64,000 bases of DNA from positions 40,803 to 104,802 of the forward strand of contig NZ_JALPTB010000015.1 in the NCBI RefSeq assembly GCF_023218075.1, written 5' to 3'. The notes beneath the pieces were generated by a model. That model made no database searches. It saw only the letters and a list, made by a program, of their open reading frames with translations, and was not told the origin of the DNA. The translations under genes were made by a program, and so were the position numbers. Shown in pieces: positions 35,375-43,950 of this stretch. The number at the start of each line of letters is the position of its first letter. Position 1 is the first letter of the stretch. This DNA is from Rhodococcus sp. HM1 (GTDB lineage Bacteria > Actinomycetota > Actinomycetes > Mycobacteriales > Mycobacteriaceae).

Positions 35375-37402
35375 ATGATTGGCGTTGACGTAGGGGGTAG
35401 CTTCACCGACCTGGTGGCCATCCGTGACGGGCAGATCCACACCGTAAAGGTCTCCACGAATGTGGCAGAGCCCCACGAAGCCGTGCTTCAGGGTGCGAAG
35501 GAGATCGCTGCGGAGAAGTCGAACGTTTTCAACCATGCCAGTACTCATGGTTTGAACGCGATCATCACCAGAAGGTTGCCGAAGGTCGCCTTCCTGACCA
35601 CCATCGGCCACCGGGATCTACTCGATGCAGGTCGTGTCTGGCGCCCGGTGGAGGGATTGACCGATCCCGGATGGCGGCGTTCATTCGGTGACGCATCTCG
35701 GCCACTCGTGCCTCGCTATCTACGTCGAGGGATCAAGGAACGCCTGACTGCGGACGGCAACGTGCTGATCGAGTTGGACGAGGCGCAGGCACGGGACGAG
35801 CTACAAGTGCTCGCGACGAGCGGCGTGCAAGGGGTCGCGATCTGTCTGCTGCACTCGTACGTCAACAACACACACGAGAAGCGCCTGCGCGAACTGGTCC
35901 GCGAGGTCCTCGGGGACGTCCCCGTCTCGATCTCGAGTGAGGTATCGCCACTGGCGAAGGAGTACCCGCGAGCCTCGACGACGGTCGTGGATGTCTTCAT
36001 GAAGTTCATCTACACCGAGTACACCGACAAGCTGGACGCGGGCCTGCGTGGAATCGGATTCAGCGGAGACCTCAACTTCGCGGACGGCGCTGCGCACCTC
36101 GTCCCAGCCCAGAACGCCATCAAACATCCGTTCCGAATCGTGTTTTCCGGACCCGCAGCCGGCACCGTATCCAGTGCACATTTCGGAAAGCTGATCGGTG
36201 TGTCCGAACTACTGTGCGCCGACATCGGGGGAACCTCCTGCGACATCAGCCTCGTTACCGGCTCACAGCCATTCGTCGACACGACCATCGAGTTGGAGCA
36301 CGATCTCGTCGTCAACACCTTGTCGAATGAAATCTCGGCGATCGGCGCCGGCGGCGGAAGCATCATCACCATCAACGCTGCCGGCGATCTCCTGGTCGGT
36401 CCAGGGGCGGCGGGCGCGAATCCCGGGCCGGCATGCTACGGACTCGGCGGCCAGCATCCGACAACGACGGACACATGCCTCTTGATGGGAATCGTCGACG
36501 GTCAGAACTTCGCCGGCGGTCGCTTCTCCCTCGATCCGGAACTGTCCCGTCAGGCATTCGAACGACTGGACACCAACCTCACCCTCGAGCAACGAATTTC
36601 CTTCGCCTTCCACATCGGCATTCACAACATCGCCGAAGGGTTGACCAATGTCGCGGTCAGCCACGGCATCGACCCGCGCGACTACAGCCTGATCGCCTAC
36701 GGTGCAGCCGGTCCGATGCTGCTGCCCGCGACGTTGGAATATGTGAAGGCAAAGGAAATCGTCGTTCCGCCGCATCCTGGACTGTTCTCCGCACTCGGGT
36801 TGGTGAGCTCGGATCTCGTCTACGCGGCCAGCAAGAGTGCCTATCACGTCCTGAGCGCGGACGTGGCAGACGAGGTAACGAATATTTTCCGTGAGATGGA
36901 AGATGAACTGCGGACCAGTATCCCTGAGGCGCAGCGTGACTCGGTGGTGTTCGAGCGCACCTTTGACGGAAGGCTCGTCGGCCAGTCGTGGGAAACGCCA
37001 TTCGTGAAGGCGCCCGCCGGCGACCTCACCGCCGACAGCATCGAGCAGATGATCGAAGCCTTCCACGACACCTACCTCGAGCGTTCCGGGAACCGATTCG
37101 AGTTCATTCCGGTCCAGGCAGCGACCTTCCGGGTTCAAGCTGTTGCGCCCACTCCGAAGGTCGAGTACCCGATTGTGGAATCCAGGGCCTCCGGCAGCCC
37201 CGAACCAACAGGCACGACGACCATCAAGTACTTGACGGCTGATGACATCCAAGCACATGTGTATGAACGTGCGACGCTGATGGCGGGGGATATCATCAAT
37301 GGCCCAGCTGTCATCCGTGAGGCTTTGTCGACGACATTTGTCGTTCCGAATCAGCAAGCCACCGTCGGTCAGTACGGCGAGCTCCACATTCGTCAGCTCT
37401 GA
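35375..37402 (+). CDS. HyuA-type subunit (hydantoinase A/oxoprolinase/ketone carboxylase)
   Basis: 675 residues, normal for the HyuA family; AGAAAGG before ATG. The ATP-binding ASKHA-like fold shows GVDVGGSFTDLV at the N-terminus, SPLAKEYPRASTTVV in the middle, LCADIGGTSCDIS (phosphate 2) and AIGAGGGSI, PGPACYGLGG further on. The family includes hydantoinases, oxoprolinase, and the ATP-dependent carboxylases of acetone and acetophenone. Next to ketone-making genes a ketone carboxylase or a cyclic-amide/lactam opener would fit. It pairs with the HyuB gene 42 bases downstream. Confidence 0.88.
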   Translation: MIGVDVGGSFTDLVAIRDGQIHTVKVSTNVAEPHEAVLQGAKEIAAEKSNVFNHASTHGLNAIITRRLPKVAFLTTIGHRDLLDAGRVWRPVEGLTDPGWRRSFGDASRPLVPRYLRRGIKERLTADGNVLIELDEAQARDELQVLATSGVQGVAICLLHSYVNNTHEKRLRELVREVLGDVPVSISSEVSPLAKEYPRASTTVVDVFMKFIYTEYTDKLDAGLRGIGFSGDLNFADGAAHLVPAQNAIKHPFRIVFSGPAAGTVSSAHFGKLIGVSELLCADIGGTSCDISLVTGSQPFVDTTIELEHDLVVNTLSNEISAIGAGGGSIITINAAGDLLVGPGAAGANPGPACYGLGGQHPTTTDTCLLMGIVDGQNFAGGRFSLDPELSRQAFERLDTNLTLEQRISFAFHIGIHNIAEGLTNVAVSHGIDPRDYSLIAYGAAGPMLLPATLEYVKAKEIVVPPHPGLFSALGLVSSDLVYAASKSAYHVLSADVADEVTNIFREMEDELRTSIPEAQRDSVVFERTFDGRLVGQSWETPFVKAPAGDLTADSIEQMIEAFHDTYLERSGNRFEFIPVQAATFRVQAVAPTPKVEYPIVESRASGSPEPTGTTTIKYLTADDIQAHVYERATLMAGDIINGPAVIREALSTTFVVPNQQATVGQYGELHIRQL

Positions 37403-37444
37403 TCCGGCAGCAACCCGTACACCAAAGTCTGAGGAACTTCACTC

Positions 37445-39397
37445 ATGTCCACATCATCATCGAACTCGATCGCCTTGCGCGATCTGGACGGCCAAGAATT
37501 CTCTGCGCGCTACAACTGTGACCGCTTCACGGCGACGGTGCTGTCCAACCGGATGAGGTACATTCTCGAGCATCTCAGTACGCGTATCCTGACCAATGCG
37601 TTCTCGCCGATTCTGCGCGACTGGTACGACTTCAACGCAACGATCTCCGGTCCTCCCGAACTGAACTACCAGATGCCTGCGGTCGGCAACAGCTTGGCAG
37701 CGTTCTTCGGTTCGATGTCCGAAGCCGTCCGCATTACGATCGAGGAGTTCGGCCCCGAAAACCTGCGTCCGGGCGACATCATCGCCGCCAACGACCCTTA
37801 CCGGGTCGGCACCCACGTCAACGACGTCTGCTTCATCCGCCCGGTTTTCGCCGGTGACCGTATCGTTTCGTTCGTATCGGTGAAAGCCCACCAGCTCGAC
37901 ATCGGTGGAGTAGTCCCCGGCGGCTTCAGCGCCACGAAGCACAATGTGTTCGAAAACGGCCTCGTTCTCGCCCCGATTCTTCTCTACCGGGACAACAAGC
38001 CGGTGAAAAGCACGTTCAACCTGCTGTTCGACAACTCGAGGTTCGGCGGAATCATTCTGCCGGACATCAAGACCATCGATCAGAGTCTCCAGTTTGGTGA
38101 GCGGTTGATCCTGGAAAGCGTCGAAAGATACGGCATCGACGCCTATTTCGGTGCGATCCGCTACGCAGTCGACTCGTCGGCCGAGTCGATGGCCGCGGCA
38201 CTGAACAAGGTCGCCGACGGCACGTACACCGGCGTCGGATACATCGATGCGGATGCGGTGGACCAATCCCGCGAGTACGAGATTCACCTCACTCTCACCA
38301 AGGTGGGGGATCGGCTCGAAGTCGATTTCAGCGGCACTTCGCCTCAGGCCCGCACAAGCATCAACGCGGCCGCGCTGGATGCGAAGTCCGCGGTGGTGAT
38401 GGCGCTGAAGTTCCTCATCGACCCCACTACCCCGTACACCTCCGGAGCCTTCCGGAATATCGATGTGGTGCTGCCTGCCGGCACCGTGGTCAGTGCTACC
38501 CCCCCGGACGGCGCGATCTTCATGTACTGGGAAGCTACGCAACCTCTGATGAAAGCCGTCTTCGAGGCGCTCGACTCCGCACTCGGGAAGAACGCGGTTG
38601 CCGGTGACTTCGGTTCCATGGGCATCCACAACGCCTACGGCCTCACCGATACCGGGCAGCCGTGGGGCAGCATGGCCGTCGGTGGCGGCGAGCACGGGCC
38701 GTGGGGGGCGACGAAGGAGGGCGACGCCGACAGCTACCAGTCGTTCTACCAAGCCAACGGAATCGACCCCGCCATCGAGTCGATCGAATCCGACAACCCG
38801 GTGGTGATCCTGCGCCGTGAGTACGTCGAGGACTCCGCAGGCTCCGGATATCACCGCGGTGGTGCCGCCGTGCGCAAGGACACGATGTACCTCACCGCGG
38901 CAGAGCATTGGACCACCCTCCTGTCCACGAAGAAGGCTCCGGGAATTGGTGTCTACGGCGGCGGTGACGGTGTCGCCGGCGCGGCGTGGCTGTTCCCCGA
39001 TGAGGTCGCCCGAGTCGCCGAACGTCAGGATCTGATCGCGACCCACGACGAAATCTATGCCCGGTCTACACCGGTCACCGGTGTCATGGATCCCGAATCG
39101 AAGGTGCTCGACCCGTCCGGCGAGTACTTCTACTACGGGGACAACCCTATCTGGCAGACCACTCCGAACAGCGTCTTCCGCTATCAGACCTGTGCCGGCG
39201 GCGGTTGGGGTAACCCCCTTGACCGGGAACCGGAACGCGTTCTCGACGACGTACGCAACCTCTATGTCAGCATCGCGGGAGCGGAACGCGACTACGGCGT
39301 GGTCGTCATCGGCGATCCACTTCACGACCCTGAAGGTCTCGAGCTCGATCTGGACGCAACCGAAGCATGCAGGGCGCGACTTCGAGTCGGACGATAA
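37445..39397 (+). CDS. HyuB-type subunit (hydantoinase B/ketone carboxylase)
   Basis: 650 residues; GAGG ahead of ATG. The family hallmarks are NRMRYILEHLSTRIL, IAANDPYRVGTHVNDV, VSVKAHQLDIGG, the repeated Gly-rich VGGGEHGPWGATKEG, and ACAGGGWGNPLDREPERV near the end (in the protein QTCAGGGWGNP). The HyuB domain makes the metal-bearing catalytic half of acetone-type carboxylases and hydantoinases. With HyuA it forms the ATP-driven enzyme. Which reaction is used cannot be decided from sequence. It is the last gene of the + strand operon. Confidence 0.88.
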   Translation: MSTSSSNSIALRDLDGQEFSARYNCDRFTATVLSNRMRYILEHLSTRILTNAFSPILRDWYDFNATISGPPELNYQMPAVGNSLAAFFGSMSEAVRITIEEFGPENLRPGDIIAANDPYRVGTHVNDVCFIRPVFAGDRIVSFVSVKAHQLDIGGVVPGGFSATKHNVFENGLVLAPILLYRDNKPVKSTFNLLFDNSRFGGIILPDIKTIDQSLQFGERLILESVERYGIDAYFGAIRYAVDSSAESMAAALNKVADGTYTGVGYIDADAVDQSREYEIHLTLTKVGDRLEVDFSGTSPQARTSINAAALDAKSAVVMALKFLIDPTTPYTSGAFRNIDVVLPAGTVVSATPPDGAIFMYWEATQPLMKAVFEALDSALGKNAVAGDFGSMGIHNAYGLTDTGQPWGSMAVGGGEHGPWGATKEGDADSYQSFYQANGIDPAIESIESDNPVVILRREYVEDSAGSGYHRGGAAVRKDTMYLTAAEHWTTLLSTKKAPGIGVYGGGDGVAGAAWLFPDEVARVAERQDLIATHDEIYARSTPVTGVMDPESKVLDPSGEYFYYGDNPIWQTTPNSVFRYQTCAGGGWGNPLDREPERVLDDVRNLYVSIAGAERDYGVVVIGDPLHDPEGLELDLDATEACRARLRVGR

Positions 39398-39504
39398 CCG
39401 GGAAGGAACTCCATCGGGGACGGCACTCGGTCGGTGTTCGAGTGCCGTCCCCGACTGCCGCCTCCTCGCCCCCCGACCTCGCGACCCGAGACATCTAAAA
39501 TGGG

Positions 39505-39704
39505 GTGTTCGCATTGCGAGGAGAGCCATGGGCATGTGAAGGGTCGCCCGAATTCCGCACCTGTACGCACCGCGGACGGTTCGATGCGGACATCGTCGCC
39601 GAACTCGCGGCGGAGGGCTTCGAGAACGCTCGTATAGTCGGTCGAGGCGGCTTCGGTGTCGTCTATCGCTGCCGACAACCGGCGCTCGACCGGATGGTTG
39701 CCTC
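39505..39704 (+). pseudogene. Truncated PknK-like serine/threonine kinase
   Basis: A frame from GTG 39505 contains FDADIVAELAAEGFENARI followed by VGRGGFGVVYRCRQPALDR, the Gly-rich ATP loop of PknK/AfsR-type protein kinases. The frame is cut at about 39704 by unrelated sequence, before any catalytic lysine. A TAAAAT box just upstream (39496-39501) would give a leaderless start. The rest of the kinase is missing; the break coincides with the IS481-type sequence. Confidence 0.6.
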
Positions 39705-39725
39705 AGGTACTGAACCCAGACCTAG

Positions 39726-40262
39726 ATGTTGCGGGTCATGACGTTGTAGACACCGGCATAGGGAGGGACTGAGCGAAGGGGACGGGTCTTGCGCGGCAGG
39801 ATGAGAAGTACCACCAACGCATCCGCCGACAGGAAGAACCCGACCGCGACGCACCGTAACGCCCCCGCTGTCCATCGAGGGACGCCGCCTCGTCCAGCGC
39901 TGCCAAACCCGCCCGATCTCCCACGTCGCCGCCGAAATGGGCATCTCCCGCGCCTGTGCCAGCAAATGGGTACACGCCACCGCCAGTTCGGCGAACTCGG
40001 TCTCCTGGACCGCCCCAGCGTGCCGCACCACCAACCCATCGCCATCCCGGCCGAGGTCGTCGCCCGGATCGAGCAGCTGCGACGCGAGAAGAAGTGGTCG
40101 GCGCGGCGCATTGCCCTCGAACTGGCCGTCGACGGCGCCCGGATCGCGGTGCGCACCGTCAGCCGACATCTGGCCCCCCTCGGCGTGAACCGGCGCAGGT
40201 TCCTCGACCCGGCCGGAGACAGTATCGCGAACCGCAGCGGATCCTCGCGCGCTGTCCCGGCA
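39726..40262 (+). mobile_element. Truncated IS481-family element
   Basis: The left end begins near TGTTGCGGGTCATGACG, which looks like an IS481-type end. The transposase N-terminus follows in two frames: PPLSIEGRRLVQRCQTRPI and MGISRACASKWV (helix-turn-helix) up to about 39970. After a one-base deletion it continues RQFGELGLLDRPSVPHHQP and SARRIALELAVDGARIAV to RRRFLDPAGD. One more shift gives REPQRILARCPG before similarity ends near 40262. The DDE catalytic domain is absent, so it is inactive. Confidence 0.7.
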
Positions 40263-40318
40263 CGTCGAACCTTTGGGGCTGGTTCGTGATGGGCAACGTA
40301 CCCAAGTAGATTGGGGAA

Positions 40319-41188
40319 ATGGGTATTCATACCGATTCGGCCCCGAAATGGTTTGTCGAGGCACTCGCCGCGCGGGTCGAGACCGGCCACGTCACGGTAG
40401 ACGGGTTGACCATTGCATACCGCGCCTGGGGTAAGGAAGGCGCGCCCGGGATCGTGCTGGTGCACGGCGGTATGGCGCATTCTCACTGGTGGGACCACAT
40501 CGCACCTCAACTCGCCGAGGGGCGCCGCGTGGTCGCCTTGGACCTGAGCGGGCACGGCGACAGCGATCACCGCGACAGCTACGGACTTGAGCCGTGGACA
40601 CGCGAGATTCTCGCCGTCGTCGATGACGCTGGGATCACCGGTCCGCCCGTGTTGGTGGGTCACAGTATGGGCGGGATCGTGTCGTTCGCGGCGTCACGCC
40701 TGTACAGCGAGTCGTTCGCGGGCGTCGTCCTCCTGGATTCGCCGATCCGGGACATGACGCTGGAAGAGGAAATGCGAGCGCAGGGGGCTCCTACCCGGAC
40801 CGAGCGGAAGACCTATCCGACAGCGGAGGAGGCTCTGGCCCGGTTTCGGCTCGTGCCGCCGCAAGAGGACGCCGAGCCGTACGTGATCGATCACATCGCG
40901 CGGCAGTCCATGCGGCAGGGGCCGGACGGTTGGTACTGGAAGTTCGACACTTTGCGCATCGGGCGGGAGCGCCCCATCGGGAACGTCGTATCGAAGTGTC
41001 GCGTGGCCTACTTCCGGTCGGAGCACGGCGTCGTGACCACGGATCTGCTTGCGCAGATGCGCGAGCATTTCGGTCCCGATGCGTTGGTGACCGAGTTGCC
41101 GGCCGCCGGCCACCATCCGATGATCGATCAGCCGCTGGCCGTGGTCGCCGCGGTGCGGACCGTGCTCGAGGCGTGGGACCTGCCGTAA
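40319..41188 (+). CDS. Alpha/beta hydrolase
   Basis: 289 residues. VLVHGGMAHSHWWD (oxyanion region), DLSGHGDSD, and the nucleophile elbow VGHSMGGIV. The acid lies near YFRSEHG and the His in AAGHHPMIDQP. Typical of the large epoxide-hydrolase/esterase group; no specific substrate. It begins 57 bases beyond the truncated IS481 sequence and is followed by a strong hairpin, so it stands alone. Whether it belongs to the catabolic region or came with the insertion is not clear. Confidence 0.8.
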   Translation: MGIHTDSAPKWFVEALAARVETGHVTVDGLTIAYRAWGKEGAPGIVLVHGGMAHSHWWDHIAPQLAEGRRVVALDLSGHGDSDHRDSYGLEPWTREILAVVDDAGITGPPVLVGHSMGGIVSFAASRLYSESFAGVVLLDSPIRDMTLEEEMRAQGAPTRTERKTYPTAEEALARFRLVPPQEDAEPYVIDHIARQSMRQGPDGWYWKFDTLRIGRERPIGNVVSKCRVAYFRSEHGVVTTDLLAQMREHFGPDALVTELPAAGHHPMIDQPLAVVAAVRTVLEAWDLP

Positions 41189-41253
41189 TTTCTCTCGTCG
41201 GACTGACAGACCGCCGTCGTCGGCATAGATGAATAGCTTCCGGCCCTGGCGTC

Positions 41254-41288
41254 GAACAACGCCGTCGCCCGTCGCGACGGCGTTGTTC
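41254..41288. terminator. Strong hairpin after the hydrolase gene
   Basis: GAACAACGCCGTCGC and GCGACGGCGTTGTTC form a perfect 15-bp stem with a 5-base loop. It lies between the hydrolase stop and the convergent MFS remnant and can end transcripts from both sides. Confidence 0.75.
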
Positions 41289-41324
41289 GGCACATACCGC
41301 GTGTTGGCCCTCGCGACCGTACTG

Positions 41325-41588
41325 TCACGCCAGTTCAGTCATCGTGCGCAGGGGAGATCGATTCCAGCGCAAGGTACTTCGTTCCTGTCCGAAGAGGCTC
41401 AGGATAAGTCCGATCAAGATCATCGCCGCGACCAGGAAGATCAGGGCGGAGGTGAAGCCCATTGCGCTCAGGAGAGCGGCGAGGATGAAGGTGCTCGCGA
41501 AGGTCATCATGCGGGCGATGGTGTTTGCTGTTCCCGCGCCGAGGGCTCGTCGGCGGCCGAACTTTGCTCCGACAGCGGCATCGGCGAC
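41325..41588 (-). pseudogene. C-terminal remnant of an MFS transporter
   Basis: About 88 codons on the minus strand read like the last two helices of a metabolite:H+ symporter: RRALGAGTANTIARMMTF, FILAALLSAMGF, LIFLVAAMILIGLILSLFG. Upstream the frame turns into Arg-rich non-coding sequence and no N-terminal part is found. It looks like the tail of a transporter gene lost by rearrangement. Confidence 0.55.
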
Positions 41589-41764
41589 GCACGGCGCCCG
41601 GCGGGGTGCGCGCACCATGGTCCCGTGTCCCTGTGCCGCGCACACCCACGTGCGGGTTCCGCCCGGAGTGTGCTCGTTCCCGGTAGCGGCCGCCCCGGAA
41701 GCACGTCGACGCCGGGCACTCCTACGCGCCCACCTACATTGGGCACCTCTCCTGAGGATCATCT

Positions 41765-41790
41765 TGATGGATAATCGTGCTTATCCATCA
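41765..41790. promoter_or_regulatory. Perfect inverted repeat, operator-like
   Basis: TGATGGATAA and TTATCCATCA are perfect 10-bp arms with a 6-base spacer, AT-rich in a GC-rich setting. No intact gene starts next to it, so it may be the operator of a gene lost from this scar. The surrounding stretch 41589-42575 contains no other gene on the strand reading towards it. Confidence 0.4.
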
Positions 41791-42084
41791 TGGACGGTTG
41801 GAGCTCGTCGGCGGCACTTCTCCTCGCAGCGCCGTGATCGACACCGCAGCGCACGTCAGTACCCGGGTGCCGAATCGGCGGGGCGAAGATGGCCCCCCTT
41901 GATCGCGGCGCCGGGCACGGACTCGGGGGCCGGCGGCACGAGCTTGCAGCGTCGCGCGGGCGTGATGGTTCGACTCCCGGTGCTACCCAGCCGTGGGCAG
42001 GTACGGGTAGGGAACCTCACGGCGTCGGTGTCCGTTCGGTAGAGTTTTCGTGTCACCGTCATCCCCCCTGCACGGTGACCGAGG

Positions 42085-42124
42085 CCCCGCCGGAGTTGCC
42101 CCCCAAACTCTCTCCGGCGGGGTT
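42085..42124 (+). terminator. Rho-independent terminator
   Basis: CCCCGCCGGAG and CTCCGGCGGGG pair across a 16-base loop and are followed by TTT. No gene I recognise ends just upstream, which again suggests a deleted gene. Confidence 0.6.
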
Positions 42125-42196
42125 TCTCAGTTCGATCTCGCCGATCTCGACCGAGCGTGCGACACTGCATGACGGCCGGTTCGGACTGCGCCGTGC

Positions 42197-42247
42197 AGGG
42201 GGTTGCGCAGTGCGGGGGGTTGCGCAGTGCGGGGGGTTGCGCAGTGC
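42197..42247 (+). repeat. Three tandem 17-bp repeats
   Basis: The unit GGGGGGTTGCGCAGTGC repeats three times with a period of 17, the first copy having one altered base. Iterons of this size occur at replication origins, but no replication gene is near. Confidence 0.7.
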
Positions 42248-42374
42248 GGGCCGGCTCTTGTCGTCTTCCGTGCCCGGAGTCCCGTCGGCGCTTCCGCTGA
42301 TGGAACCGGATCATCCACGCACCGGGAGGGTGGCGGTGTCCCCGGCGGAATGGATCGACGCACGCTGCTGGAAA

Positions 42375-42404
42375 CATGCGTGCATTGCATGCACGCTACG
42401 CATG
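42375..42404. repeat. Nested dyad repeats
   Basis: Two overlapping palindromes share one centre region: CATGCGT (42375-42381) with ACGCATG (42398-42404), and GCGTGCA (42378-42384) with TGCACGC (42390-42396). They lie 128 bases after the 17-bp tandem repeats and 170 bases from the end of the Fic gene. Confidence 0.6.
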
Positions 42405-42575
42405 CAACCTTGCGTCGCGAGGGGCCGAGCTTTTAGTTCGGCACCACCGCCTCGGGTCTGCGCACTCGGTAGGCGCTTGTTCTGCTTGTGGTCGAGGTCC
42501 TCGGCCCAATCCGCAGCACAGCCGCGTTCGTACTCGCTACTCCCCCGGCTCGACGCTGCGTCGCAGGCAGGGCCC

Positions 42576-43199
42576 TCAGTCCTGATCGTCCAGCGATGCG
42601 AAACGAACGTCCCGCCAGAATTCGCACAGCAGGGCCAACGACCTGTGCTGATCCCATTCCCGCAGCGCCGTCACATACCGGGCATGTTGGGCGGTGTCGC
42701 GTTCGACGCTGAGTTCGAGGACGGGAAAGTCCAGCCGCCGCATGGCTTCGGCGACCATCACTCGGACCGCTCTACCGTGGAAATCCTCGAACGGATGCAC
42801 GTGCAGTGCCTGAGCCTCCAGGTAGGCGAGGGCTTCGAGTTGAAGCTCGACGTCGCCGGCGCAGTAGTCGAGTCGGCCGGTGAAGCTGTGGAACAGCTCC
42901 CGCATCTGTCGGTCCACATGGATGTGTTCCGGCGGATAGTGGCCTCCTACCCGGACCGGCTTCCTGCGCCACCTGCCGGCGATGTCGGGCATCACGTCGA
43001 TCAGGATCCGGCGATGGAACTCGCGGAGCAGATCCACGTCCATCGCCTCGTCGGCGAAGTGACCGGAGGCTACCTCGTCGAGCAGCCGGCGCAGCGGCTC
43101 GGCGATCAGATCGGCGACCTCGTGGTAGGTCTTCGTACCGAACAGCGTCTCGAATTGGCGGGTGCTGCCGGTATCGACCGGCTCCGCCGGCTCACCCAC
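42576..43199 (-). CDS. Fic-domain toxin, altered Fic motif
   Basis: 207 residues, GTG start at 43199. The Fic core is seen in LLREFHRRILIDVMP, the flap region VRVGGHYPP, and the active-site loop HPFEDFHGRAVR. The catalytic His is kept, but the canonical HPFxxGNGR has FH in place of GN. Fic enzymes transfer AMP (or phosphate) from nucleotides to target hydroxyls. The changed loop may shift nucleotide choice or weaken activity. A SxxxEG antitoxin gene lies 36 bases upstream in the same frame, so this is a class I Fic toxin-antitoxin pair. Confidence 0.82.
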   Translation of the reverse strand: MGEPAEPVDTGSTRQFETLFGTKTYHEVADLIAEPLRRLLDEVASGHFADEAMDVDLLREFHRRILIDVMPDIAGRWRRKPVRVGGHYPPEHIHVDRQMRELFHSFTGRLDYCAGDVELQLEALAYLEAQALHVHPFEDFHGRAVRVMVAEAMRRLDFPVLELSVERDTAQHARYVTALREWDQHRSLALLCEFWRDVRFASLDDQD

Positions 43200-43235
43200 C
43201 GGTCGCTGCTGCTGCGCGGGTCCGTGCGTGCACGA

Positions 43236-43427
43236 TCAGCGCGAGCCCAGCATGGCGCGCTGGCGGTGCCGTGCCTGCTCGATCCACCGGTCGGAGACCG
43301 GCTCGCCTTCCATCGCCATGCTGTGGATCACGTGATCGACCACGGCGGCGCGCCGCCGATAGACCTTCTCCTCGGTAGGCAGCGCACGCCACCGTGCGAC
43401 CAGTGCCCGAACGTCGTGTGTGGTCAC
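43236..43427 (-). CDS. Fic antitoxin (VbhA/FicA-like)
   Basis: 63 residues from GTG 43427, with GGGAG upstream. The helix HSMAMEGEPVSD carries the S-x-x-x-E-G inhibition motif whose Glu blocks ATP binding in class I Fic toxins. The rest is a helical, basic domain (DVRALVARWRALPTEEKV). It ends 36 bases before the toxin and in the same frame, so a single read-through of the TGA would fuse them, which mimics class II Fic proteins. Its partner is the Fic gene downstream. Confidence 0.75.
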   Translation of the reverse strand: MTTHDVRALVARWRALPTEEKVYRRRAAVVDHVIHSMAMEGEPVSDRWIEQARHRQRAMLGSR

Positions 43428-43624
43428 GGCGTGCTCCCTTCCGTCTCGATCCGGTCCGTTGTACCCCCATGATGGCAGGCGGTGGCGACAGCGAGCAATC
43501 GAGACGGGCTGTGCCGGCCTGCGGACATGCGCGGACCGCGGCGCTGTCGGCGCCGTGGTGTAGGCACAGCTGGACGACGAGACGGCGGATGTGCCTGTCG
43601 CGCCCACCGGGGTAGGGGGATCGA

Positions 43625-43813
43625 ATGGTTGTGCTTCTCATCTTCAATGTGCTCGGAATCCTGGCCGCGCTCTTCTGTGCGCACAGGTCGTATCGCCGTT
43701 ACGGCCGCCCGGTTCGGGCGGTGGCGGCCGGCGTCGGAGGGCTTCTGATTCTTCCGCTGATCGTCGTGGTGGCGGTCGCTGCGGCCACCCCGCGAGCATC
43801 GCGTATTGGGTAG
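43625..43813 (+). CDS. Small two-helix membrane protein
   Basis: 62 residues with AGGGGG ahead of the ATG. Two hydrophobic stretches, VVLLIFNVLGILAALF and VGGLLILPLIVVVAVAAA, surround an Arg-rich loop. No family is recognised. It might act as a small membrane partner of the genes nearby, but there is no direct evidence. Confidence 0.45.
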   Translation: MVVLLIFNVLGILAALFCAHRSYRRYGRPVRAVAAGVGGLLILPLIVVVAVAAATPRASRIG

Positions 43814-43950
43814 TGAAACGGGGTCGTAAAAAGGCGAAAAGTGCAGTTCAGATGGCATTTCTCTGCGCACTGATCGAGTAAGATCGATCTTGAAACGTTC
43901 CCGGAATCGGGGGAACTCCGCCCAGGGTCGGGCGCAGTCGAGGAGGTCGC

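Noticed and set aside
37457..39535. Long minus-strand reading frame (692 codons) opposite HyuB
   Set aside because: Antisense to a clear HyuB gene, no ribosome site, and an amino-acid mix typical of the opposite strand of GC-rich coding DNA.
41325..41762. A complete transporter gene on the minus strand
   Set aside because: Only the last two helices are recognisable. The upstream part is Arg-rich and non-coding, so it was reported as a remnant instead.
41960..42000. tRNA-like 3' end (GGTTCGACTCCCGGTGCTACCC)
   Set aside because: The T-stem does not pair, and no matching acceptor arm or anticodon arm was found within 90 bases upstream. Not a tRNA, and not enough to call an attachment site.
43880..43891. 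Palindrome AAGATCGATCTT upstream of the giant gene
   Set aside because: A perfect 12-bp palindrome but short, and built of GATC, which is expected by chance; no second copy with the same layout.
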